Source: Psychrobacter sp. DAB_AL43B
GTDB lineage: Bacteria > Pseudomonadota > Gammaproteobacteria > Pseudomonadales > Moraxellaceae
NCBI RefSeq assembly: GCF_900168255.1
Contig: NZ_LT799838.1
Span: forward strand, 2,790,001 to 2,854,000
DNA length: 64,000 nucleotides
Direction of reading: 5' to 3'
Shown: in pieces, positions 19,032 through 27,750 of the stretch
Position numbering within the stretch: position 1 is the stretch's first letter
Layout of the letters: the number at the start of each line of letters is the position of its first letter
Position numbers and translations under genes: made by a program
Notes under the pieces: model-generated
Told to the model about the DNA's origin: nothing
Seen by the model: the letters and a program-made list of their open reading frames with translations, nothing else
Databases searched by the model: none

Positions 19032-20453
19032 TTAGATACTGTCTGATACTCTTTCATCCATATCTAAATACTCATGGTCAGTATTTTCATTATTCAACTG
19101 CTCATCATCATCAGATATTTTAAAGCCCGTCACAGATTCTTGTAGTGCCGCGGCCATTTCACTTAGCTCACCAATAGAACGTGCCGTCGCCATCGTACCA
19201 GACGAGGTTTGCGAAGTAATATCTTGAATAATGTTCATCGTATGAGAGATGTGACCAGCTGACTCTGCCTGTTGCATAGCAGCGTTTGAGATGTTTTGAA
19301 TAAGGTCAGCCAAGGTATTAGAAACGGTTTGCACCTCTTCTAGTGCCTCACCGGCATCTTTGGCCAAACGTGCACCGCGCACAACCTCAGAAGTCGTTGA
19401 TTCCATTGACATAACGGCTTCACTGGTATCTGCCTGAATGGTTTTTACCAACGTTTCGATCTGTTTGGTTGCATTCGCTGAGCGCTCAGCAAGACGTTGA
19501 ACTTCATCAGCAACAACCGCGAATCCTCGCCCAGCCTCACCTGCCATCGATGCCTGAATCGCCGCATTCAATGCTAGAACGTTGGTTTGGTCAGCAATAT
19601 CGTTAATCAGACCAACGATATCACCAATTTCTTGTGACGACTCACCAAGGCGTTTGATACGTTTTGATGTTTCTTGAATCTGGTCACGAATCACGTTCAT
19701 ACCTTCAATAGAGCGCTGTACAACTTCTGCCCCATTATAAGAGATGGCAACCGAGCGCTGAGCAACCGTCGCAGATTCTGCAGCGTTGTTTGAAACTTGG
19801 TCAATCGATACCGTCATCTCATTAATAGCCGCAGATACACCAGCGATTTCTTGTGCTTGGTGTTCAGATGCCTCAGCAAGCTCGACAGCATTCATCTGCG
19901 TTTGCTCTGAGGACTGCGAAACACGATCAGCAGTACTGTTAATAACTAGTACTAATTGACGTAATTGGTCAATTGCAAAGTTAACGGAATCGGCAATCGC
20001 ACCAGTAAAATCTTCCGATACGGTAGCATTAACCGTTAAGTCACCGTCTGCTAAATCACCTAGCTCATCAAGTAGGCGTAAAATCGCAATCTGGTTACGC
20101 TCATTTTCTTCTTGAATTTGGCGCGCACGTTCAGACTCCGCTTCAGCTTCTTGGCGACGACGTAACGTCTCTTTTTCGATGAGTAAGCGTTCTGACCCAC
20201 CGCGCTGCTGTAGTAACTGGTATAGAGCAAATAAAATACCTAGTATACCTAGCACAAATACAATCACTGGCAATATGACTGATTGATTAAAATCGGTTAA
20301 ATATTGACTAATCGATGATAATGAATTGACCAGCCAAAATAGACAAGCAATACTCACTAAAGCACAAAGCCCTAATAACAGCCTCCACTTACTATTAACA
20401 TCTGCCGTTGTTTTATTTGTAACAGCTACAGGGTTGTTTATAACATCACTCAT
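19032..20453 (-). CDS. pilJ: PilJ, twitching-motility methyl-accepting chemoreceptor (short form)
   Basis: 473 residues from the ATG at 20453, which has AAAGGAA at good distance; an in-frame TTG 18 bp upstream overlaps that site. Two transmembrane helices (about 24-44 and 59-80) are separated by only about 14 residues, so there is practically no periplasmic domain. A HAMP-like/coiled segment follows, then a canonical MCP signalling domain with the hairpin tip [16 protein letters not shown] and [15 protein letters not shown]. aeruginosa PilJ is about 680 residues with a large periplasmic region. Genomic context (pilI upstream, pilK downstream) leaves the identity clear despite this. Confidence 0.93.
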   Translation of the reverse strand: MSDVINNPVAVTNKTTADVNSKWRLLLGLCALVSIACLFWLVNSLSSISQYLTDFNQSVILPVIVFVLGILGILFALYQLLQQRGGSERLLIEKETLRRRQEAEAESERARQIQEENERNQIAILRLLDELGDLADGDLTVNATVSEDFTGAIADSVNFAIDQLRQLVLVINSTADRVSQSSEQTQMNAVELAEASEHQAQEIAGVSAAINEMTVSIDQVSNNAAESATVAQRSVAISYNGAEVVQRSIEGMNVIRDQIQETSKRIKRLGESSQEIGDIVGLINDIADQTNVLALNAAIQASMAGEAGRGFAVVADEVQRLAERSANATKQIETLVKTIQADTSEAVMSMESTTSEVVRGARLAKDAGEALEEVQTVSNTLADLIQNISNAAMQQAESAGHISHTMNIIQDITSQTSSGTMATARSIGELSEMAAALQESVTGFKISDDDEQLNNENTDHEYLDMDERVSDSI

Positions 20454-20478
20454 CGTGCGTATTCCTTTCAAACAATCG

Positions 20479-20505
20479 TCAAAGTCTCATCGTGACTGAC
20501 TTTGA
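20479..20505 (-). other. Hairpin just upstream of the pilJ ribosome-binding site
   Basis: Inverted repeat TCAAAGTC / GACTTTGA, 8-bp arms with an 11-base loop. Together with the similar hairpin at 20554-20580 it fills the pilI-pilJ gap. No T-tract, so not an obvious terminator; possibly an mRNA processing or translation-control element. Confidence 0.5.
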
Positions 20506-20553
20506 AATCATATTGTTATCAAAACAACAGTGATTCACAAAGCCTGTATGAAT

Positions 20554-20580
20554 GCTGACATACCACCGGCTCATGTCAGC
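20554..20580 (-). other. Second hairpin in the pilI-pilJ gap
   Basis: Inverted repeat GCTGACAT / ATGTCAGC, 8-bp arms and an 11-base loop, the same geometry as the hairpin at 20479-20505. No T-tract on the transcribed strand. Confidence 0.5.
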
Positions 20581-20646
20581 CATTATTATTCTGCTATCGT
20601 TTTAATCAACCAATACTTATTAGAAATGATTGTTTATTAACAATAG

Positions 20647-21177
20647 CTATAGTGCAGCATCGGTATACTGTAGATCCTGTGCCAGCAAGCTTGGCATAAA
20701 AACGTACCAATCTTGTTCATCTTTGAAAAACTTGCCATGGTTGTAAGGCGCAAATGGCGAATTAGGCTCAATAGCTTCTGGATAATATTGATCTTTAGTA
20801 AACTGCTCAATACCCAAAACCTGATCTACCAGCAGGCCCGAGAACACATTATCATGTTCGACAACGATGACTTTGCGCTGGCTCATTTGCGACAACCGGC
20901 TAGGAACTTGCAAAAACCGAGACAAATCGGTTAACGGTAGCAAGCGCCCACGAATATTTGCGATGCCAAGCATCCAAGGCTTTACTAAAGGCACGCTGGT
21001 ATATTCTGGCATGGTTAATACTTCTGATACTTGACCCATTGGCGCAACTAAGCGTTGACCACCGATCTCAAATACCACCCCTTGCCAGTCAAACGCTTGC
21101 CCACCGCGGCGACCACTTTTACGCGCGCGTGCCAAATCTGCTATACGCAGAAGCTCAATAAACCCTCTGGATGCCAC
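20647..21177 (-). CDS. pilI: PilI, CheW-family adaptor
   Basis: 176 residues starting with GTG three bases after the pilH stop; P. aeruginosa PilI is about 178. A CheW domain covers about 28-170: VVFEIGGQRLVAPMGQVSEVL, WMLGIANIRGRLLPLTDLSRFL, and FSGLLVDQVLGIEQF. It couples receptor PilJ to kinase ChpA. A 194-bp gap with two hairpins separates it from pilJ. Confidence 0.95.
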   Translation of the reverse strand: MASRGFIELLRIADLARARKSGRRGGQAFDWQGVVFEIGGQRLVAPMGQVSEVLTMPEYTSVPLVKPWMLGIANIRGRLLPLTDLSRFLQVPSRLSQMSQRKVIVVEHDNVFSGLLVDQVLGIEQFTKDQYYPEAIEPNSPFAPYNHGKFFKDEQDWYVFMPSLLAQDLQYTDAAL

Positions 21178-21180
21178 AAG

Positions 21181-21543
21181 CTACCCCATTACTTTACGAA
21201 TTATCTGGACCAGACCACTTTCATCGATAGGCTTAGTAATATACTCTTTGGCGCCTTGACGCTTACCCCAAACTCTATCGGTTTCTTGATTTTTGGTACT
21301 AATCATAATGATAGGAATATGGGACGTCGTCTTACCACGAGTTATCTTACGAGTCGCCTGAAAACCATTCATTTCAGGCATGACTACATCCATTAGGATG
21401 ACGTCTGGTAGATGATCAATGGCCATCTGACAACCTTGTTCACCATTTGTCGCCTCTAACACTTGATAGTTATTTTTAGCAAGCATGTCGCGAAATTTCG
21501 CCATCTCAGATGGCGAGTCGTCAATGACTAAAACGGTAGTCAT
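21181..21543 (-). CDS. pilH: PilH, CheY-like response regulator
   Basis: 120 residues, a lone receiver domain: acidic pair in VLVIDDSPSE, phospho-acceptor Asp in VILMDVVMPEMNG, Thr/Ser in IIMISTKNQ, and Lys in YITKPID. PilH acts opposite PilG in twitching motility, tuning pilus retraction and flux of phosphate from ChpA. AAGGGA precedes the ATG. It is 100 bp downstream of pilG and 3 bp upstream of pilI. Confidence 0.95.
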   Translation of the reverse strand: MTTVLVIDDSPSEMAKFRDMLAKNNYQVLEATNGEQGCQMAIDHLPDVILMDVVMPEMNGFQATRKITRGKTTSHIPIIMISTKNQETDRVWGKRQGAKEYITKPIDESGLVQIIRKVMG

Positions 21544-21643
21544 GGGTATTCCCTTTATTTTTGATGATATCCACTAGGATATGTTGTTGAAACAAACCGA
21601 TTAGAAACAATATTATAAAAACAATTTACTGCTACTTTTAGTA

Positions 21644-22021
21644 TTAGCGATACTGGTTAATCGCCTCAAAAAGCTCATCCTTACTAAACGGCTTAGTCAG
21701 ATACTCATCAGAACCAACAATACGTCCACGTGCTTTATCAAACAAACCATCTTTAGATGACAACATAATTACTGGCTTACTGGCATAATCAGGATTGTTT
21801 TTTATCAAAGCGCAGGTTTGATATCCATCCAAACGTGGCATCATAATGTCCACAAAAATAATATCTGGATTATGATCAACAATCTTAGCCAATGCATCAA
21901 AACCATCAATCGCGGTCACAACTTCACAGCCAGCTTTTTGCAACAACGTCTCTGCGGTACGGCGAATAGTTTTTGAGTCATCAATAACCATCACTTTTAA
22001 ACCATCAAAATTATTTTCCAT
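21644..22021 (-). CDS. pilG: PilG, CheY-like response regulator
   Basis: 125 residues from the ATG at 22021; the ATG at 22027 lies only 2 bases from AGGA whereas 22021 has 8, and MENNFDGLKVMVIDDSK matches the usual PilG start. Single receiver domain: DDSKTIRRTAETLL, Asp in IIFVDIMMPRLDGY, VIMLSSKDGLFDKARGRIVGS and YLTKPFSK, all hallmark PilG segments. Phosphorylated PilG promotes pilus extension and, in Pseudomonas, cAMP synthesis. First gene of the pil-chp operon. Confidence 0.96.
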   Translation of the reverse strand: MENNFDGLKVMVIDDSKTIRRTAETLLQKAGCEVVTAIDGFDALAKIVDHNPDIIFVDIMMPRLDGYQTCALIKNNPDYASKPVIMLSSKDGLFDKARGRIVGSDEYLTKPFSKDELFEAINQYR

Positions 22022-22827
22022 TTGCATTGTCCTATTAACAACTATTTATTCGTAGTGCTATCCATCGATACAAGCCATCAATTTAAAACCGATTAACTGT
22101 CATCTCAACTGATAAGCTGGCTTATTTTTGATTGATATGAACGGCAAACCCTGTCTTGCTGTCTGTAATAATAGATACGTTTTATTTACTGAAACCTGCT
22201 CATGAAGCATGGCGTTACCATGAGTCACTATACGCACTTTATAATGAATTATCTTAGTAAATCGGGCATTATTTTAAATTTTTTTACAGCGTTATTATAC
22301 CTGCATAGTCAGTGATCAACCGTACCCTACAGTCATTAATTAATTACGACAAACCTGACGAGTCATCGGCGCAAGCGCCATCTGACCAAACGCTCATTTT
22401 TTAGCCAATAACGATAGCGATAAAACTCTTTAGAAGCTCACTATCATTAAAAATACATCGTATTAAAGAGCTATTGTATTAAAAGCCGGTATGGTTAGTG
22501 ATTCTTCAACTAGGCGGAAACCTAATCTCAGTAGCTGCTACTTTCTAAGCATTATATAGAATTAGTATCTACCTTACCGAATAATCTTCATTTGTAATAA
22601 AAATGTATCAATATATTTTATTATGTTTGTTTTAGCACAGTTACTACTGCTTTTCCAGCGATTTAACGAATTAATGTTCAAATTATTTTTTAAATTCAGT
22701 ATGTTAATGAAATTTTGCGGTATAGAAGTAAAGTTTATATCAGCATTTTTGACCTCCTATGCTGCTCAGCAAATATGGTGTAATCATTTCCCCTCATCTA
22801 AATTCACTATATAATAAAAGGTCGTTT
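22022..22827. other. Long intergenic region between divergent pilG and adaptor gene
   Basis: About 800 bp, strongly AT-rich toward the right. It should hold the pil-chp operon promoter and that of the rightward lipoprotein gene. I see no supported gene, tRNA or repeat; a 63-codon frame at 22623-22814 is hydrophobic but has no ribosome site or recognisable family. Confidence 0.5.
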
Positions 22828-24069
22828 ATGATGGTGATTGGTATGACATTTTCTATACGCTCCATAGGTTCTATTGTTTTACGTTCTGCACTGTTAAGAA
22901 AAAGCAGCTATGTATTAAGCGCCTTGCTCATTATCGGCTGTCAGCCATCGCCTCCTACTGCTGAACCTGTGACTGCCGAAAACAGTGAGACGGTCGATAC
23001 TCCGCTTATTATCACTGCCGATAGTATTACCATGACACCGGATCATATTTTAAGTGTAAAACCAACCCGTTATCAGCCAAGCCTTGGATTACAAGGCTCC
23101 ATTAAGCCTATCAAGAAAGTTAATCTTATTGCAGCTCAGCCGCTGACCGTAGAGCAAGTATTGGTGAGCAAAAATCAATGGGTGAAAAAAGGCACGCCTT
23201 TATTTACAGTTCGACGTCAAGCAACTCAAATCAAACCAGCACTCTCATCTAATGATTCAACCGATATCGACGTCGGCTTGAACGATATCGCCTCAGATAA
23301 TGAAAAAATTGGCGTTTCAGAGACTGCCAATCGAGCAGCGACACTCAGCAAAAAAGCTGACACCGATGCTAACCTAACCCCTTCTATAACCAATGAGAAT
23401 GATGAAAACTCAGATAATGTTCAAGAAGCTACAACTGCAAAACAATCCTCTAATTTGATAACGGTACGAGCGAGTTTTTCAGGTCGTGTAGAAAACTTGT
23501 CTGTCCAAGCTGGACAACAGATAACTGCTGATACACCTTTACTAAAGCTCAGCGATGAGTCTGAATTGCACTTTGTTGCAACCTTGCCCATTGAAGCCGA
23601 ATCGCAAATCTCTGTCGGACAAACCGTCAATTTCACCGCTGAAGAGAGGATAGATAAATTTACCGGTCAGGTCAGTAATTTGAAGACAGCGGGACAACCA
23701 ACACAGTTATTTGTCTATGTTAATGTGGTTAATAACGAGGTAAGTCGCCATCAAATATTACCGGGCATGAAAGTGATAGGACGTGTTGACTACGGACAAA
23801 TAGAAGTCGGTACCATCGTCCCTAAGCGTGCTTTGCATAATGTCGACCTAACCGTATTACATGCCCCGCCTTATAAACCGCTTCGTTCTTTGAGCGCCCA
23901 TATATGGATTATAGGACAAGACCAACGTTTGACACGCCAGCCTATTGAGGTAATCGAATACGATCCGCTTACCAAACAGTATTTAATTGCCGGCGTTAGC
24001 AATGACAGCTTAATTTGTCTAGCAAACTTACCCATTGAATCTGAAGGTAAAAAAGTAATGGTTTCATAA
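22828..24069 (+). CDS. Efflux-type periplasmic adaptor lipoprotein (HlyD/RND MFP-like), orphan
   Basis: 413 residues from the ATG at 22828 (AAAGG six bases upstream; the frame is open further but without such a site). Lipobox LIIGC near residue 38. A barrel-sandwich (lipoyl-like) domain is split in two halves: VNLIAAQPLTVEQVLVSKNQWVKKGTPLF and, after a 70-residue Asp/Asn/Ser-rich linker, LITVRASFSGRVENLSVQAGQQI. A beta-barrel domain follows (ELHFVATLP..., GQVSNLKTAG...). In ordinary adaptors an alpha-helical hairpin sits where this linker is. No RND or MacB-type pump is adjacent; instead a two-component system follows 333 bp downstream. Function is unknown. Confidence 0.75.
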   Translation: MMVIGMTFSIRSIGSIVLRSALLRKSSYVLSALLIIGCQPSPPTAEPVTAENSETVDTPLIITADSITMTPDHILSVKPTRYQPSLGLQGSIKPIKKVNLIAAQPLTVEQVLVSKNQWVKKGTPLFTVRRQATQIKPALSSNDSTDIDVGLNDIASDNEKIGVSETANRAATLSKKADTDANLTPSITNENDENSDNVQEATTAKQSSNLITVRASFSGRVENLSVQAGQQITADTPLLKLSDESELHFVATLPIEAESQISVGQTVNFTAEERIDKFTGQVSNLKTAGQPTQLFVYVNVVNNEVSRHQILPGMKVIGRVDYGQIEVGTIVPKRALHNVDLTVLHAPPYKPLRSLSAHIWIIGQDQRLTRQPIEVIEYDPLTKQYLIAGVSNDSLICLANLPIESEGKKVMVS

Positions 24070-24402
24070 GCGTAAAGGTGAGTAGTTACATTGTGTAGAA
24101 ACATTAACAAAGCATGCCTTGTTTAATAACATCCTGTTTAGGCAATATAGCGTATGCTAAGCTAGATTAATCGAAACATCGTTTATGTTTTTAGAGACAT
24201 CATTTATATGTTAAATCGTTCTTGTTTGATGGTTCAGAGCGACTAGAGAAGTAGTACTGGACATGCTTGTATTAAAAGCACTTATATTAAGAATGCTTTT
24301 AATATAAAGATTTAGAGTCATTGAAAATTAAGGACAGTTGATACTTTTTTAAATTCAAAAAGTATATTTAGACAAACTATAACAACAACTAGAGGAAACA
24401 TT
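24070..24402. other. Intergenic region before the two-component system
   Basis: 333 bp. It contains an inverted repeat (24270-24304) and the promoter region of the response regulator gene; no gene is seen. Confidence 0.45.
24270..24304 (+). other. Inverted repeat upstream of the response regulator gene
   Basis: TATTAAAAGCA / TGCTTTTAATA, perfect 11-bp arms around a 13-base loop. Weak T content after it, so it may be a terminator of the adaptor gene or a regulator-binding site. Confidence 0.5.
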
Positions 24403-25125
24403 ATGAGTAAGCAGATTTTGTTAATTGAAGATGATCCAGACTTAGCAGAGTTAATCAGCGATTATCTGACCATGAATTATTATGATGTCCATCATGCAGG
24501 ACTTGGTCAAGAAGGTCTTGATTTATTGGATACCAAAGAACGTGATATCGATTTGGTTGTGCTAGATCTTATGCTGCCTGATATGGATGGTATGCAAGTT
24601 TGCCAAAAAATTCGCGGCAACAAGAATAATATGACCAATAAAGTCCCTATCATTATGCTCACCGCTAAAGGCGACACGACAGATCGCGTGCTGGGGCTAG
24701 AGATGGGGGCTGATGACTATATATCAAAACCATTTGAGCCGCGTGAACTCTTGGCGCGTATTCGTTCGGTTATTCGCCGACATGAGCAGCCTAATCAAGC
24801 AGACAGTCAATCGGATAGTCTAACGTTTGGTCGTTTAAGCGTCTTCCCTGACAGTCATGAAGTCACTATTGATGATCTGCCCGTACGCTTGACGACACAT
24901 CAGTTCCAGTTGCTACATTATTTTGCTACTCATTCTGGCAAAGTGCTGAACCGCGAACAATTGTGGCAAGCGATGCCAAATGATGACAGTTCAGACAATA
25001 TCGATCGCGCAATCGATGTGCATATTTCACGTCTACGTGCTTTAATTGAGGACAATCCACGTCAGCCAAAACGTATTATTACGGTTCGCGGCGTCGGTTA
25101 TCAATTTGCCACCGATCAGGTTTAG
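24403..25125 (+). CDS. OmpR/PhoB-family DNA-binding response regulator
   Basis: 240 residues with AGAGGAAA upstream of the ATG. Receiver domain 1-125: LLIEDDPDLAE, phospho-acceptor Asp in LVVLDLMLPDMDGM, IIMLTAKGD and DYISKPFEPREL. Winged-helix trans-regulatory domain about 140-238: LTTHQFQLLHYFATHSGKVLNREQLW, DRAIDVHISRLRALIEDNP and ITVRGVGYQF. It is paired with the histidine kinase 156 bp downstream; a 32-bp perfect palindrome lies between them. Resemblance is to RstA/CpxR-type regulators; the inducing signal is not readable. The upstream lipoprotein is a candidate target. Confidence 0.9.
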   Translation: MSKQILLIEDDPDLAELISDYLTMNYYDVHHAGLGQEGLDLLDTKERDIDLVVLDLMLPDMDGMQVCQKIRGNKNNMTNKVPIIMLTAKGDTTDRVLGLEMGADDYISKPFEPRELLARIRSVIRRHEQPNQADSQSDSLTFGRLSVFPDSHEVTIDDLPVRLTTHQFQLLHYFATHSGKVLNREQLWQAMPNDDSSDNIDRAIDVHISRLRALIEDNPRQPKRIITVRGVGYQFATDQV

Positions 25126-25183
25126 TCAGTAGTAAATAAGCCAGTAGTAAATAAAAAGTTAAACTGCTTTAAAGCTGTTCGTT

Positions 25184-25215
25184 AAAAGGGGTATCATACT
25201 TATGATACCCCTTTT
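25184..25215 (+). terminator. Perfect 15-bp-arm hairpin between response regulator and kinase genes
   Basis: AAAAGGGGTATCATA, two bases, then its exact reverse complement ending in TTTT. It reads as a bidirectional intrinsic terminator or an attenuator. Placed 58 bp after the regulator stop and 66 bp before the kinase start, it would lower kinase expression relative to the regulator. Confidence 0.7.
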
Positions 25216-25281
25216 ATGCTTGCTAATATAAAACGATATAAGCATAAAGTGATATAAGCACCTGATAATAGAGATGATTTA

Positions 25282-27441
25282 ATGCAGCAATTGGGTTTTC
25301 GTTCCGTATTTGCTAAGCTATTTGCCAGTGTTATGCTGGCACTTATCTTATTTGCCGTTGCGATGGTGCTATTGACGCAGCTGGTACATGACAAAGATGC
25401 TGGTATCCGCTCAGAGGTATTGGCGACGCAAATTTTAGGACAAATAGACCCGTTTTTGCATGAGCTAAACATCGCTGTTAGCAAGGACAATCGTTTACAG
25501 TCACGCTTTATGCTGGCGGTAGTCAAAAAAAGCTTTGATATCTTTGATGAATCATTACAGGCAAAGATGGGCTTATATGACAGCGAAGGTCGTTTGCTGA
25601 TGCAAACGGACAATAGCGATTTGCCGTTAGAGTTACCGGCACCGCCTTCCTTATTGTCACGTGTATTTCCTTCATTTGCCGAGACTTCCCCGACCAAGCA
25701 AGCCCAAGTCTATAGTAGTACAGGCTATACGCTATTGTATGAATCACGTTTGCCGCCTAAAAAACCGGTTCTCTCTGCGGCGCTGAATTTATTTACTGGT
25801 ACGCTGCTGCTACTACTGATTATGGCTGGCGTCCTTTGGTGGATTGCCCGTAGCATCACTTGGCGCATCAATCAGTTGAGTCAGCAGATGGCTCAGCTCG
25901 GTGATGGCGATTTTACGGTACGAGTCAATGCCCGTGGTAATGATGAAATTGCTTCGCTCGCACGCGGATTTAACCAAGCCGCACAAAAAATTGAACATCT
26001 TATCGATGCCAATAATTTATTACTAGCGCATGCCTCTCACGAGCTGCGCACCCCCATCACTCGCATTCGCTTGCAGATTGAGATGATGGATATGCTAGCT
26101 GGCGCTCTGCCAACCGATACCAAAGAAAAGTTTGATAAGCGCGCCCAAGCGATTAATCGCGACTTGTCGGGTCTCAATGATTTGGTCGAAAGTATCTTAC
26201 TAGTGAGCCGCTTAGACGCTGGACATGCCTTACAGCAAGTTGAACATTTAGACTTGTATGACTTGGTGAATCAAGAACGGCAACACTATCCTGAAGCGAC
26301 TTTAATTGGTGAGCATATTGCGATTGATGGTCAATCATCGATGCTTACTCATTTAATTCGTAACCTACTAACCAACGCCATGCTGCACGGAAAACCTCCA
26401 GTAACGGTACTGCTTTATGGCGTGCAAACGATTGATGAAGCTGACGAAATCCCTGATTTTTTATTACAAACAGTGCTATGCAGTAGCTTTTCTGATTATA
26501 ACAACTCAGATTTTGACTCCTATGATGAGTCGCCTAGCAGTGTTAATGGGCTTGAAGAAAATAAGCATAATCTACACACCTTATCAAATCTTGATGACTC
26601 TTTTAGTGCCGCCAATCATAAGCCAAAAGTAGAAACCAGCGAGCATCTAACGATGTTACCCGCACCCGATATCTACAAAAATGGCGAAAACGTAGTCATT
26701 AATAATGATGTTAATACTGATATTAATACTGATATTAATACTGATATTAATACTGATATTAATACTGATAACGATAGTGATGATGGCATAGAGACAGCTG
26801 ACGATAGCCTCGGCACCAGCATCACGCACCAGCAGGACACAACAGAACCTGCCATCACTATAGATGCGTCTAAAACTATTGCTAAACCTTCACTAATTGC
26901 CAATTACCATAACTTTACTACCGATTTGACGGATAAAATTAAAAAAGTTATGTGGCGTGCCGTTCCTGAAAATCATGAACCTTCTGTAATCTCTGTAGAT
27001 AATGATATCGATAGCAAGTCTATAAATAACAACAAAGAAGGTGGTGATAAGGTTAGCAAAACTAACCCTGTTGCTGTGAAAGAGGATATTAAAAGCTATT
27101 CTAAAGAGAACGGTGCCACACTTAAAGAAAGTCTATTTAGCAAGCATTTGAAGAAACCTAAAGCCGAACCAACACGTCCACCACCAAAATATGCTGTCAT
27201 GGCAGTGATTGATGAAGGCGCGGGTATCCCTGAAAATAAACGCGAAGAAGTCTTTAGTCCATTCGTGCGCTTACAGCAAAAGAATAAAGGCTCAGGGCTT
27301 GGCTTATCATTGGTTGCGCAAATTGTCACCGCCCATCAAGGACGTATCATCACTGACACTATTAATGGTCATACTCGATTTTTAGTGGTCTTACCTGTCA
27401 AACAAGACCCTCATTATAATTACCATGATAACCGTGACTGA
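25282..27441 (+). CDS. Sensor histidine kinase with a split ATPase domain
   Basis: 719 residues. Two transmembrane helices (about 10-32 and 173-195) enclose a periplasmic domain of about 140 residues; a HAMP linker follows, then HisKA with H253 in ASHELRTPITR, and an ATPase domain. The N-box (N361/N365, LIRNLLTNAMLHG) and strand PPVTVLLYGV end near 381, but the G1 box (VIDEGAGIP, D644) and the ATP lid/G2 (KGSGLGLSLV) start only near 636. The roughly 250 residues between are Asp/Asn/Ser/Lys-rich and contain a (NTDI)n repeat. The frame is open throughout, so this is an insertion, not a frameshift. Partner of the upstream OmpR-type regulator. Confidence 0.9.
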   Translation: MQQLGFRSVFAKLFASVMLALILFAVAMVLLTQLVHDKDAGIRSEVLATQILGQIDPFLHELNIAVSKDNRLQSRFMLAVVKKSFDIFDESLQAKMGLYDSEGRLLMQTDNSDLPLELPAPPSLLSRVFPSFAETSPTKQAQVYSSTGYTLLYESRLPPKKPVLSAALNLFTGTLLLLLIMAGVLWWIARSITWRINQLSQQMAQLGDGDFTVRVNARGNDEIASLARGFNQAAQKIEHLIDANNLLLAHASHELRTPITRIRLQIEMMDMLAGALPTDTKEKFDKRAQAINRDLSGLNDLVESILLVSRLDAGHALQQVEHLDLYDLVNQERQHYPEATLIGEHIAIDGQSSMLTHLIRNLLTNAMLHGKPPVTVLLYGVQTIDEADEIPDFLLQTVLCSSFSDYNNSDFDSYDESPSSVNGLEENKHNLHTLSNLDDSFSAANHKPKVETSEHLTMLPAPDIYKNGENVVINNDVNTDINTDINTDINTDINTDNDSDDGIETADDSLGTSITHQQDTTEPAITIDASKTIAKPSLIANYHNFTTDLTDKIKKVMWRAVPENHEPSVISVDNDIDSKSINNNKEGGDKVSKTNPVAVKEDIKSYSKENGATLKESLFSKHLKKPKAEPTRPPPKYAVMAVIDEGAGIPENKREEVFSPFVRLQQKNKGSGLGLSLVAQIVTAHQGRIITDTINGHTRFLVVLPVKQDPHYNYHDNRD
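26713..26770 (+). repeat. In-frame 12-bp tandem repeat inside the kinase gene
   Basis: Four exact copies plus ten bases of a fifth of AATACTGATATT, encoding Asn-Thr-Asp-Ile. A unit of 12 bp lets copy number vary without frameshift. Confidence 0.95.
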
Positions 27442-27750
27442 CTCTGCAAGCTCATACTATAAAATGTCAGATGCTATGTCATTCATGCTAACCGCTTATC
27501 TATGTCATCCACATCTCGTTTGATATAGATACAGTCTGTTCAAAATAAAAAAGACGCATTCAAAATACACACCAAACTGGAATTATCAGCCAGTGATGGA
27601 TGTCCGTATCCAAAACACCCGATAATATGCTATATTAGCGCCCCTTATTCTAGGGTTATTGAGGTTGTTTTCAACTTGAGTCTCTACTATAAAGAGACAC
27701 TGCAACAGCCTCTTGACTATTAAAAATATTTATTGAATTTTGAGCCCTCC
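27442..27750. other. Leader and promoter region of metNI
   Basis: 309 bp with no gene. Contains the structured candidate at 27661-27712. I see no MetJ box (AGACGTCT repeats) and no canonical SAM-I riboswitch core. Confidence 0.4.
27661..27712 (+). promoter_or_regulatory. Possible structured RNA leader upstream of metN
   Basis: GAGGTTGTT at one end can pair with AACAGCCTC at the other (one G-U), enclosing a perfect hairpin GTCTCT-ACTATAA-AGAGAC. It lies 38 bp before the metN ATG. Whether it binds a ligand or is an attenuator cannot be told. Confidence 0.4.

Noticed and set aside
22623..22814. 63-codon hydrophobic frame upstream of the adaptor lipoprotein gene
   Set aside because: Lies in a very AT-rich region where Phe/Leu-rich frames arise by chance; no ribosome site.
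26713..26770. CRISPR-like repeat
   Set aside because: The 12-bp units are directly adjacent without spacers and are in frame within a coding gene.
27661..27712. SAM-I riboswitch upstream of metN
   Set aside because: The conserved SAM-I core and four-way junction are not present; kept only as an undefined structured leader.
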